Of a stretch of DNA of 19,887 bases, positions 7,908 to 15,103 are shown piece by piece (the stretch's first letter is position 1; each line of letters starts with the position of its first letter). The position numbers and the translations under genes were made by a program. Origin of the DNA: Candidatus Levyibacteriota bacterium (GTDB lineage Bacteria > Patescibacteriota > Microgenomatia > Levybacterales > UBA12049); NCBI GenBank assembly GCA_023245515.1, contig JAHFKE010000019.1:1-19887 (forward strand). Direction: 5' to 3'. Under the pieces are notes generated by a model. The model worked only from the letters and a program-made list of their open reading frames with translations. It searched no databases and had not been told where the DNA came from.

Positions 7908-7976
7908 TTATTAACAGGTTAACGAGTTAACTAAAGCAGAAACTCATTAATAAATAACCCGTTAATGAATTAATGA
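7908..7976. repeat. Octamer arrays between two glycosyltransferase genes, covering a stop codon
   Basis: Two blocks with an 8-bp period on the plus strand: TTATTAAC, AGGTTAAC, GAGTTAAC at 7908-7931, and AATAACCC, GTTAATGA, ATTAATGA at 7953-7976. The second block crosses the stop codon of the upstream gene (7962-7964) and supplies its last residues (SLIH). It fills the 68-bp gap. Confidence 0.6.
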
Positions 7977-9182
7977 CAAATATACTTTTTCTAATTCCAT
8001 AGCAATCATTTTCCAACTATACTTCTCCTCAATCAACTTCCTACCATTAGTTGCAATTTTCTCATAAGTTTTTTGATCTTGCAAAAGTACAATTGTCTTT
8101 TCTGCTAACTCCCTTGCTGTCTGGCCCACCATCAAATCTTCCCCATCTTTTGCACCAATTGCAGAAGCAGACATCTGCATTGTTACAACAGGCGTACCGC
8201 AAGCCATCGACTCAAGAATTTTATAACTCGTCCCACCCCCCACGCGAATCGGAGCCAGTAGAATATCAGCTTCTTGGAAAATCTCAGGCGTCAATCTACC
8301 AGAACTCTCCTCGTCAAAAATTACATCAGAATCATCAATTAAGTTTTTAATCGAATCAGGAATACTCCTCCCCACAATCCACAGTTTTAAGGCTTGCCCC
8401 GCGGAGCGTTCGCGAAGTAGGGGCCAGATTTCCTTAATAATAAATTCCACTGAATCTCTATTCTGCACCCACTTAAAATCCCCAATAAACAGTATCTTTC
8501 GCTCGTGCCCCGCGGAGCGTTCGCGAAGTGGAGTCAAACCAAACTCCTCAACATTTACCCCGTTTGCAACAAGAGCCGCTTCAATGCCACCTTCTTCAAT
8601 AACCGCTTTATCACTATCTGAAACAGCAACAACCCTCGCTGCGTCCCCCCAGGCTGCCCGCTCTTCTTGCTTTATTTTCGCAACATCCAAGGAAAGCAAG
8701 GGATGCATAAAGAGGGGCGCACCATCGACAAACCGTTGATAAACTTGATATTCGATATTGTGCTCAGCCAAAACAATCGGCGTTCTCCTTACGTCTTGAG
8801 TCTTAAGTCTTGCGTCCAATAGATTCCCCATCACATAAAATGTCTCAACGTGAATAATATCAAAAGAAGTACCCCCTAACTCCTCACGTATCTTTTCCTG
8901 CATCTCAGCCTGCATATGACCAGTGACCAAAAATGAATGAGAAGAAAATGCAGATTTCACCATATTCTTCAAACTCCATTGCTTTCTTCTCTCAACCGTC
9001 ACCACTTTTTTACAGATCTTCTCAACCTCCTTTATATCTTCACTCGTTTGATGGAGACGCTTCTCGCAAATCAAAGTAATCTCATGCTTTCTCGACAACT
9101 CCTTAATCAAGTTATATAACCGCACATGTCCTCCCGAATGCAACGGATAAGGCAAATAAGAAGCAACCATTAAAATTTTCAT
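7962..9182 (-). CDS. GT4-family glycosyltransferase with three repeat-derived inserts
   Basis: A 406-residue GT-B enzyme. It starts KILMVASYLPYPLHSGGHVR (2-21), has an AEHNIEYQVY segment (139-148) typical of this subgroup, opens the C-terminal domain with ILFIGDFKWVQN (230-241), and has GGGTSYKILESMACGTPVV (315-333). The usual E-x7-E is reduced to its second Glu (E324), with Gly in place of the first, as seen in some GT4 subfamilies. Inserts: residues about 124-131 from a heptamer array (8791-8811), and RERSAG twice, at about 218-225 and 255-262, from identical 24-bp repeats. One RERSAG copy sits at the domain linker. The final SLIH and stop come from an octamer repeat, so the original end may have been different. 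Substrate unknown. Confidence 0.88.
   Translation of the reverse strand: MKILMVASYLPYPLHSGGHVRLYNLIKELSRKHEITLICEKRLHQTSEDIKEVEKICKKVVTVERRKQWSLKNMVKSAFSSHSFLVTGHMQAEMQEKIREELGGTSFDIIHVETFYVMGNLLDARLKTQDVRRTPIVLAEHNIEYQVYQRFVDGAPLFMHPLLSLDVAKIKQEERAAWGDAARVVAVSDSDKAVIEEGGIEAALVANGVNVEEFGLTPLRERSAGHERKILFIGDFKWVQNRDSVEFIIKEIWPLLRERSAGQALKLWIVGRSIPDSIKNLIDDSDVIFDEESSGRLTPEIFQEADILLAPIRVGGGTSYKILESMACGTPVVTMQMSASAIGAKDGEDLMVGQTARELAEKTIVLLQDQKTYEKIATNGRKLIEEKYSWKMIAMELEKVYLSLIH
8395..8418. repeat. 24-bp GC-rich repeat, copy 1, in frame
   Basis: It runs from TGCCCCGCGG to GTTCGCGAAGT and is identical to 8506-8529. The copies are 111 bp apart (37 codons), so both read RERSAG. The flank of this copy adds GGGGC, making nested inverted repeats (GCCCC...GGGGC and GCG...CGC). 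It is much more GC-rich than its surroundings. Confidence 0.85.
8506..8529. repeat. 24-bp GC-rich repeat, copy 2, in frame
   Basis: Identical to 8395-8418 over 24 bases. It encodes RERSAG just before the ILFIGDF strand that opens the C-terminal domain of the GT4. The flanks of the two copies differ, which fits two separate insertions or a duplication of the element alone. Confidence 0.85.
8791..8811. repeat. Heptamer array inside a GT4 gene
   Basis: Three units on the plus strand: ACGTCTT, GAGTCTT, AAGTCTT, with partial units outside. It encodes LKTQDVRR in the N-terminal domain between NLLDAR and TPIVLAEHN, where related enzymes usually have a short turn. Confidence 0.6.
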
Positions 9183-9201
9183 ATTTTTACAAAACAGGTG
9201 G

Positions 9202-9220
9202 CATCCCGCTCAGCGGGATG
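9202..9220. repeat. Perfect 9-bp inverted repeat in a gene gap
   Basis: CATCCCGCT (9202-9210) and AGCGGGATG (9212-9220) are perfect inverted repeats separated by one base, in the 52-bp gap between the GT-C gene and the next GT4. With the next bases the outer end on the minus strand reads GTCATCCCGC, like the GTCATCCTGG end of the element at 10135-10290. No T-run follows, so a terminator is unlikely. Confidence 0.65.
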
Positions 9221-9234
9221 ACAGGACCCGTACT

Positions 9235-10818
9235 CTAAAGCTTACTCTTCAGATCAAACAAAACATACTCTTTCATTTGCGAAATGATTTTGTATGTTTT
9301 TCCCAGTCCTAAATCCTGCTCTGTGGGATTTACCAATACTAAATAACTTGCTCCCATTTTTACCATCTCAGGCAGATCTTTTTCAAAGCTGGCCCAACCC
9401 TTTCTTTTAGTTTGATAAAGAAATGATGTATCCCCTGTATAATTTGCGATAATTTTGGCGTCTTTTGGTATCAACCTGTCAACTGCCTCCCCCGCTACAA
9501 CAATAGAACGATTATTAATATTAAAATAATCCTTTACCTGATCCCAAGTAAAATAGAACATACCGATTAGACATACAGTCAAAACAATTTTTCCGAGAGG
9601 GGATTTGCTTGACCATAAAAAGTAACTCCCAAGGGCACAAAAGAGAGAAATCGTTGGCATAATTAAAATTTGATAATAATCATGCTGCACATTGCCCGTG
9701 GCAAAAACGCAAACATAAAGAGCGCTCCCTACCAAAAACGAGGTAAAGAAAGCCCACTCTTTCATTTTTTTTAATTGAAAGAAACTAAGAACCAAAAGCA
9801 CACTCCCCAAATAACCGCTTATTAACTTTACGATTCTCTCATAGCCAATCCATCGGAAGAAAGACGGACGAAAACGTATCCCGTTTCCATTAAGAAGCCA
9901 TGCATTGGCGGGGATTCCCTCAGGAAATTGCGTCATCCAATGCCGCCACCAGACCAAGGGCCCAACGGACACAATCGCAAAAAACCACAGCTCCCATCTG
10001 AGGAGGAGCTTAAATCCCCACCTTTGGTATGCCAAAACAACCATCGGCAGAACAAAAAATACCGCATACGGCTTCAATAAAAATGCGCCTGCCGTAAATA
10101 AAATAGAAAATACAAAAAATAGATAATTCTTTATCGTCATTCTGGCTCCCGCCTGCAATTGCCTATGCTCGCCCGAAGACGCTGCATTGCTGAGAGCAGG
10201 CAAAGCATTGGCGGGCAGGTGTCCAGAATCTCTCTGGTGTCCGACGTTGGAGATCCTGGATGCGCTCGCTCCTCGCTTACCAGGATGACGGACATTAACA
10301 TAAAGGTCGAAAAAATAAATTCCACCAAGGACTGCCATCATCATTGAAGTGTCAGGCAGGATCGTTCTACCATAGTAAATGTTGTAAGGAATAAAGGCCT
10401 GAAAAAAGGCGGCAAAAAGACCTATCGTCTTATTGCTGTGACGTGATACGATAAGATATAAAAACAGTACAGACAAAACTGAGGAAAGAATAGTAACTAA
10501 TCTCCCCCATTCTTCCAATGTCAAAATGCCAAATAGCTGAAAAAGTCCGGCCTGAGCAATGTTATAAATTGGGAATTCTACGAACCGATATCCCTCGGGA
10601 TTATCCTTTCCTGAAGCAATGTTGGAAAGATCATCAAAGCGTGGATGCAAAACGTCATAGCCGTGTTCAACAAAATTTCTTGAAACTGCTGACGTGTCAG
10701 CCTGCCGCCAACTATGCCAATCAGCAATAGGACTATCGAAGCGATAGAGACGCATCAAAAACCCGACCAAGAGAATAGCTGCTAAAATGAGTAAATGAAG
10801 ATTCTTTTTATTGACCAT
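9235..10818 (-). CDS. ArnT/PMT-like GT-C membrane glycosyltransferase
   Basis: A polytopic membrane protein of 527 residues from ATG at 10818, with a first helix at about 7-23. The first external loop holds DWHSWRQADTSAVSRNF (33-49), with an Asp in the position of the catalytic acid of GT39/GT83 enzymes that use polyprenyl-phosphate sugars as donors. PEGYRFVEFPIYN follows at 74-86. About ten further hydrophobic segments and a soluble C-terminal part complete the usual architecture. The likely donor is made by the GtrB-like enzyme at 17483-18436. Residues 177-228 are encoded by a 156-bp palindromic element in the loop after the DLYVNV helix. An ATG nine codons earlier (10845) is rejected because those codons are heptamer repeat. 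Acceptor unknown: glycan, lipid or protein. Confidence 0.85.
   Translation of the reverse strand: MVNKKNLHLLILAAILLVGFLMRLYRFDSPIADWHSWRQADTSAVSRNFVEHGYDVLHPRFDDLSNIASGKDNPEGYRFVEFPIYNIAQAGLFQLFGILTLEEWGRLVTILSSVLSVLFLYLIVSRHSNKTIGLFAAFFQAFIPYNIYYGRTILPDTSMMMAVLGGIYFFDLYVNVRHPGKRGASASRISNVGHQRDSGHLPANALPALSNAASSGEHRQLQAGARMTIKNYLFFVFSILFTAGAFLLKPYAVFFVLPMVVLAYQRWGFKLLLRWELWFFAIVSVGPLVWWRHWMTQFPEGIPANAWLLNGNGIRFRPSFFRWIGYERIVKLISGYLGSVLLVLSFFQLKKMKEWAFFTSFLVGSALYVCVFATGNVQHDYYQILIMPTISLFCALGSYFLWSSKSPLGKIVLTVCLIGMFYFTWDQVKDYFNINNRSIVVAGEAVDRLIPKDAKIIANYTGDTSFLYQTKRKGWASFEKDLPEMVKMGASYLVLVNPTEQDLGLGKTYKIISQMKEYVLFDLKSKL
10135..10290. repeat. 156-bp element with 11-bp inverted ends, in frame inside the GT-C gene
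   Basis: The ends CGTCATTCTGG (10135-10145) and CCAGGATGACG (10280-10290) are inverted repeats with one mismatch. Inside are further inverted pairs such as CCAGA/TCTGG at 10213-10227 and CCCGCC/GGCGGG. It is GC-rich and exactly 52 codons long, so the host frame is kept. It is open in several frames on both strands. No transposase is encoded; it resembles a non-autonomous palindromic element. Confidence 0.8.
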
Positions 10819-10825
10819 GCTCACT

Positions 10826-10860
10826 AAATTCGAAGTCCGAAGCACGAAATTCGAAACAAA
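10826..10860. repeat. Heptamer array upstream of the GT-C gene
   Basis: Five consecutive plus-strand units: AAATTCG, AAGTCCG, AAGCACG, AAATTCG, AAACAAA. It is the same unit family as 4884-4932, in inverted orientation. The rest of the 113-bp gap (10819-10931) is AT-rich (TTCAAATT, TTTTTATTTTTTT) with no gene or clear promoter. The array makes a false in-frame ATG at 10845. Confidence 0.7.
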
Positions 10861-10931
10861 TTCAAATTTTCTAAACTTAAATTTTCAAAACGTTTTTATT
10901 TTTTTGTCATTTTGTATTTTGATATTCGGAT

Positions 10932-13900
10932 TTATTCAACCCGTGGCTTCTTCCTCTCTGTCACCTGCCCATCATCGTCAAAGACAAATACTTTCTGACT
11001 CATTGGATCAGTCACTAAGCTAAGAGCAGACTCAACTGACTGCATTTGGTGGACATGAATCTTCGGATTCTCGAAGGTGAACCAAAGCGCATCTTCCAAG
11101 CCTACAGGAAACACCCACGCGTCTCCATTGCGTATAGGAACATTGACGAAATACAAATCAATAGGTCCTGTGGACCATTCGTTGGAATACAACCCTTCAA
11201 TTGATATAAATAGCTTATTCACCTTGTCACCGGCTCCCTTCCAATCCCCATGGAGTTGCTGCACCTGAATGATATTAAGAAGGAAAAATATACCTAGCAA
11301 TACAGTCATCACACTTATTACTACATCACGACCACTACTTATCAAATAAAAGTAAGTTTTTTTGATAAACAGCGTGAGCAGAATAACAAGTCCAAAAGAG
11401 ACCAAATAATCATACCGCGAAGCGATATTTCCCAAACCTAAAAATGGAAGAGACGATATGATCATAAATCCGATTCCAAATATGATTAATTTTCTGTCCT
11501 CTTTACTCATTCGCCTTATCATTGAATAGACTAAGACGAAACCGGCTCCCAGCAGGAATATCCCAACAGCAGCAAAACCTAGATGGTCTTTTAATAAATT
11601 CCTCATAGACTCATAGATCGATAAAGACATAGGGCCAAGAAGGGAGAGCATCAGATATCCGATGGTATTGCCAACAATATTAAAAGGAAGTTTTAGGAGA
11701 TTGTAACTATAATCACCACCTGACCAGTGACTATGTGCAAAGAAGCGGACGAGAAGATAGACAACAACGGGAGAAAATAAGAACAATATTGTTCGAGCAG
11801 AGTGAAACGCAGTCGAGAACCAAACACTTCTCGACTCTTTTCGGTCGCTCAAAGAATAATGGTAGAGTAACATTAAGAGAGGTGTAACAGCACCCAACTC
11901 GTGGAAAAGTAAGCTAACAGCAACAGAAAGCAAAGATGCAATAAAATAACCAATCCTCCTCTTCTCCTCCCATTGTATGAAAAGCAATAAGCTTAGAAGG
12001 ATGAACATGACACTAAAGATATGCCCTATCGACGATATCCAAAAGATTGCCTCAGAATATCCACTTAGGATTGCGAACAAAAATGCTGCAATAATAGCCA
12101 GCTTCTTGCTAGTAAAGATCTTCTTGGCAAGCAGGAAGACAAGAGCAACAACAATAAAATGCAGAAGAAGAGATGCAGCATGATATGCAACAGGGTTAAG
12201 CCAAAAGACTGAATACATCAGCAAGAAGAATGCTTTCGTACCTGGACGATAGAAGAAGCCATCAGCCTGAGTGAAATACTGAGTAACGCTCTCCAATCCG
12301 TGGCTTGTCGCAGCCCACCTGAGCCATGTGAAATCATCCCCGACGAAAAAGTTACTTATCATTGGGAAGAACATGACGAGACAGACAATACCTAGATAAA
12401 TAATACTTGCATGTGTCGATGTCGCTATCCTTCTTAACTCATCATAGAAAGTGAAAGGTCTTGTTTGGTATGTATGAAGAACGCCTATCGCTATTCCCAT
12501 CAGAAGCCATAAATAGAATGCCACTTTAGACGCTTCAAAAACATCAATAAGCGTAGCGTTGAGAGCCAGACCAATGACACCAGCGAACAAGCCGACTACA
12601 AAACTCTTAACGATAGGAGAATCTACATTGGGTAAAACGCGCACCATATAGATTCCGGCAATAAGAAAGATAAGAAGGAATGAAATCATACCAAAAGAAC
12701 CGACTTCACCCAAAATACGAAGGTAATTGTTGTCGATTGCTAGGCTGATCGATGAATATCCGCTCCCCAGAAAAATATTACGCTTAAATGCCGCTATCGC
12801 ATTTGGCCATTCACCCTGATATCTTGTCGTGAGAGATAGATCATAGGCAGAAGCTTTTTTTATCAAAAAGTCTCCCGTAAACATTTGCATCTCAGGTGCA
12901 TTTACAACTTCAGCTTCACTTTTTTGTTGATAAAAGAATTCATTGAGACGCATTTTTACGGGAGAAAGTGCGAGATTGGCATACCCTGTGCCTTGTGGCA
13001 AATTTTCCCCCGTTGACGCATTTGGCTGAATGAGCTGTACGCTCTTTGGCGGAAGAGCGAGATAGGGAACTACTCCCGAACCTGTAGCCAAATAGAGATT
13101 TGCTGCCGAGAGGTTCATCAGAGAATGCAAGTCCTCTTTGGAAGAAGGACTTGCCTGAGCAGAGGTGTCCTCACTATGTTGACTGGCATCAAGATCCCCT
13201 CTTTGCCTGAATGTCCTAAGCTTTACAATTTTTCCCTGAAAATCTGCAGAAGGAGTTACTTCTTTTATATTACCGAGCGCTTCCCCTGTATGCGCATCTA
13301 CCAAAACATCAATCTCTTTAACGGTATTTCCATAACGATCTGAGAGGCTAGATGAGAAGTTAAGAAAAACAAAAGCAAGAAGAATGCCCACAATCGGAAG
13401 AGAGAAAATAACCCATCTCTTTTTATGGAAGAGCAGCACTCCGGCAAGGGCGAGAAAAAGAACGAAGAAAGATACGCGCGATACTGTCCAGAAAAGCACC
13501 ACAATTCCTGCTGCCATTGTTGCTAAGAGAAATAGTTTTATAAACCAGTTACGAAGCCCGAAGACCAAGCTGGCTAGTATAGGAAGAACTAAGACAAGAT
13601 ATGCTGCGAGATCATAATGTCCGGCAAAAGTTGAAGGAATACGGGACAAGGCAGAAAGATGGATAGGAGCTCCCTTCGCAAATTCCTCATTCATCGTCAA
13701 GTACGCCGGAAAATCCAAATACTTCTGCCCTATACCATATAACGCTACTCCCAAGAGAGTCAGCGTAAGCACCGTAGCTACAAGTGGCAAGGCACGTTTT
13801 CTATCTTTCATCGCTGCGAAAGCTACAAAAAATAAACTCAGATACTCCACTCTGCGCACCATGCTAAGAAGTGCCAGATTGGGGAATACATTAGCAAGAT

Positions 13901-14186
13901 CGGGAAAGATAAAAAGAATACCATGAATAGTCGATATGACACCCACGACCCAGAAAAGGAGAATGGGCATAGTTAGCGGCGTCTTGAGGTTAATTTTTTT
14001 GCGAACGAGGAGTGATATCCAAACTAGAAGAACTGATAAGACAACAAAATCCTCAGCCCGAATATAAACCCAGGTATTCACGATATCTAAGAGAGGTTTC
14101 TTGGGATAGAGCGGAATGAACCCTAAAAGAAAAAGCACTATAAGAAATAGAATATTATCACAAATCCACTGTAGTATTTTTTTCAT
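10932..14186 (-). CDS. O-antigen polymerase/ligase-like domain joined to a GT-C-like membrane module
   Basis: A 1084-residue polytopic membrane protein in one uninterrupted frame. Residues 1 to about 570 fit the Wzy_C/O-antigen ligase family: about ten helices, RIPSTFAGHYDLAAYL (182-197), TVSRVSF (234-240), a long external loop (about 282-455), then EWPNAIAAFKRNIFLGSGY (459-477) and DNNYLRILGEVGSFG (485-499). Asp replaces the usual His of HNxyL. Residues about 590-1000 form a second membrane module with GDDFTWLRWA (616-625) and YRPGTKAFF (646-654), like GT-C enzymes with an acidic pair in the first external loop. A soluble tail of about 100 residues follows. Residues about 777-800 come from the palindromic element shared with recO. 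The ATG is one base after the previous stop. I infer chain polymerisation or transfer plus a sugar-transfer or acceptor role. Confidence 0.8.
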   Translation of the reverse strand: MKKILQWICDNILFLIVLFLLGFIPLYPKKPLLDIVNTWVYIRAEDFVVLSVLLVWISLLVRKKINLKTPLTMPILLFWVVGVISTIHGILFIFPDLANVFPNLALLSMVRRVEYLSLFFVAFAAMKDRKRALPLVATVLTLTLLGVALYGIGQKYLDFPAYLTMNEEFAKGAPIHLSALSRIPSTFAGHYDLAAYLVLVLPILASLVFGLRNWFIKLFLLATMAAGIVVLFWTVSRVSFFVLFLALAGVLLFHKKRWVIFSLPIVGILLAFVFLNFSSSLSDRYGNTVKEIDVLVDAHTGEALGNIKEVTPSADFQGKIVKLRTFRQRGDLDASQHSEDTSAQASPSSKEDLHSLMNLSAANLYLATGSGVVPYLALPPKSVQLIQPNASTGENLPQGTGYANLALSPVKMRLNEFFYQQKSEAEVVNAPEMQMFTGDFLIKKASAYDLSLTTRYQGEWPNAIAAFKRNIFLGSGYSSISLAIDNNYLRILGEVGSFGMISFLLIFLIAGIYMVRVLPNVDSPIVKSFVVGLFAGVIGLALNATLIDVFEASKVAFYLWLLMGIAIGVLHTYQTRPFTFYDELRRIATSTHASIIYLGIVCLVMFFPMISNFFVGDDFTWLRWAATSHGLESVTQYFTQADGFFYRPGTKAFFLLMYSVFWLNPVAYHAASLLLHFIVVALVFLLAKKIFTSKKLAIIAAFLFAILSGYSEAIFWISSIGHIFSVMFILLSLLLFIQWEEKRRIGYFIASLLSVAVSLLFHELGAVTPLLMLLYHYSLSDRKESRSVWFSTAFHSARTILFLFSPVVVYLLVRFFAHSHWSGGDYSYNLLKLPFNIVGNTIGYLMLSLLGPMSLSIYESMRNLLKDHLGFAAVGIFLLGAGFVLVYSMIRRMSKEDRKLIIFGIGFMIISSLPFLGLGNIASRYDYLVSFGLVILLTLFIKKTYFYLISSGRDVVISVMTVLLGIFFLLNIIQVQQLHGDWKGAGDKVNKLFISIEGLYSNEWSTGPIDLYFVNVPIRNGDAWVFPVGLEDALWFTFENPKIHVHQMQSVESALSLVTDPMSQKVFVFDDDGQVTERKKPRVE
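11788..11857. repeat. Palindromic element, copy 2, in frame inside the polymerase/GT-C gene
   Basis: The end ATTGTTCGAG (11788-11797) is identical to copy 1; the other end, CTCAAAGAAT (11848-11857), has one change. The inner pair GTCGAGAA (11812-11819) and TTCTCGAC (11828-11835) is perfect. It is nine bases longer than copy 1. It encodes a segment with ESRS and ARTI, matching the recO copy, in a loop between membrane helices. Confidence 0.75.
13127..13154. repeat. Perfect 9-bp inverted repeat inside the polymerase gene
   Basis: GCAAGTCCT (13127-13135) and AGGACTTGC (13146-13154) with a ten-base loop. It encodes AQASPSSKEDL in a low-complexity Ser/Asp stretch (residues about 331-356) of the long external loop. 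It may be another inserted palindrome, but no second copy is seen here. Confidence 0.45.
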
Positions 14187-14187
14187 A

Positions 14188-15060
14188 TCAAAAACGCACT
14201 GCCTCTCTATAAGTATCCACCAAATACTTATTTCCGGTAAGCCTACCTACTCCAATTAGCAAACCTGCCTTCGCTAGCAACAGCGACTTTAAAAGCATAT
14301 ACTCTCCACTAGAGCGATGCTTCTTATAAAAGTATAAAAGATTCTTATAGATGTTCACAATGGCAAAACTTCTACTGGAACTCCCCTGATGCGCATGATG
14401 CACTGCAACCTGGGGATAAAAATAGGTTTTATAGCCCTCCAGGTCAGCTCGATAGCAAAACTCCATGTCTTCTATATACATAAAAATATTCTCGTCAAAG
14501 CCTGCCAATTTTTTGAATATATCAGATCTTACCATAAAAAGTCCTCCTTTGACCCAATCCACCTGAGCAACGGCTTTGTATCGCTTATTTCTGAGATCAA
14601 ACCTTTGTATGCCCAGAAGTAGCAAGAGAGCATTGAGGGGTGTGTAGAATTTGTCCACCGAGGGCTGGGGCGAGCCGTCAAAATTACTGAGCTGTCCGCC
14701 AAGGATCGAGGCTTCGGAATGTTCCTCAAGATATTTCGCCATTTTTAAGATTCCATCATCTTTCACAATCGTGTCATTATTTAAGAAAAGAAGATATTTT
14801 CCTTTGGCTGATGCAGCCCCCAAATTACAGCCCTTAGCAAAACCTGCATTTTCTTTATTGATAATTACGCTGACATTTTTATATTTTCCTGCTTCTTTCT
14901 TGAGGAGAGATGCATCCTCGCTCCCTGAAGCATTATCGACAATAATAAGCTCTATCTCACCTTTTTTGAACTCTTCTGAGAACTGCTCCTGTAATGAATT
15001 CAAACAGGCAATGGTTAAATGGGATTTTTTATAATTGAGAGTAATAATGGATAAAAACAT
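14188..15060 (-). CDS. GT2-family glycosyltransferase (rhamnosyltransferase-like)
   Basis: A 290-residue GT-A enzyme. It has IITLNY (5-10), IIVDNASGSEDA (39-50), a DxD-type LNNDTIV (93-99), KGGLFMVRSDIFKKLAGFDE (171-190) and FMYIEDMEFCYR (193-204) with the expected acidic pair. A hydrophobic stretch near residues 141-151 and another near 257-272 may contact the membrane. It resembles the GT2 at 6961-7893 and the same WbbL-like group, so both may add related sugars at different steps. The stop is one base from the ATG of the polymerase gene, indicating coupled translation. No repeat insert is visible. Donor and acceptor are unknown. Confidence 0.9.
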   Translation of the reverse strand: MFLSIITLNYKKSHLTIACLNSLQEQFSEEFKKGEIELIIVDNASGSEDASLLKKEAGKYKNVSVIINKENAGFAKGCNLGAASAKGKYLLFLNNDTIVKDDGILKMAKYLEEHSEASILGGQLSNFDGSPQPSVDKFYTPLNALLLLLGIQRFDLRNKRYKAVAQVDWVKGGLFMVRSDIFKKLAGFDENIFMYIEDMEFCYRADLEGYKTYFYPQVAVHHAHQGSSSRSFAIVNIYKNLLYFYKKHRSSGEYMLLKSLLLAKAGLLIGVGRLTGNKYLVDTYREAVRF

Positions 15061-15103
15061 ACATCAAAGCGAGTGGCAAGAGCTTTCGACAGGACCCGCG
15101 CAT

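Noticed and set aside
10137..10347. Two overlapping open frames, one per strand, in the same 200 bp
   Set aside because: They fall in the 156-bp palindromic element, which is open in several frames; no family resemblance and no start signals.
10818..10845. Upstream ATG of the GT-C gene adding MLRTSNLVS
   Set aside because: Those codons are part of the heptamer array at 10826-10860; the ATG at 10818 directly precedes the natural N-terminal helix.
9220..15098. An 11-base string (GACAGGACCCG on the plus strand) shared by 9220-9230 and 15088-15098, each 4-5 nt after a stop codon
   Set aside because: Matches of 11 bases are expected by chance in a window of this size; position after stop codons is suggestive only.
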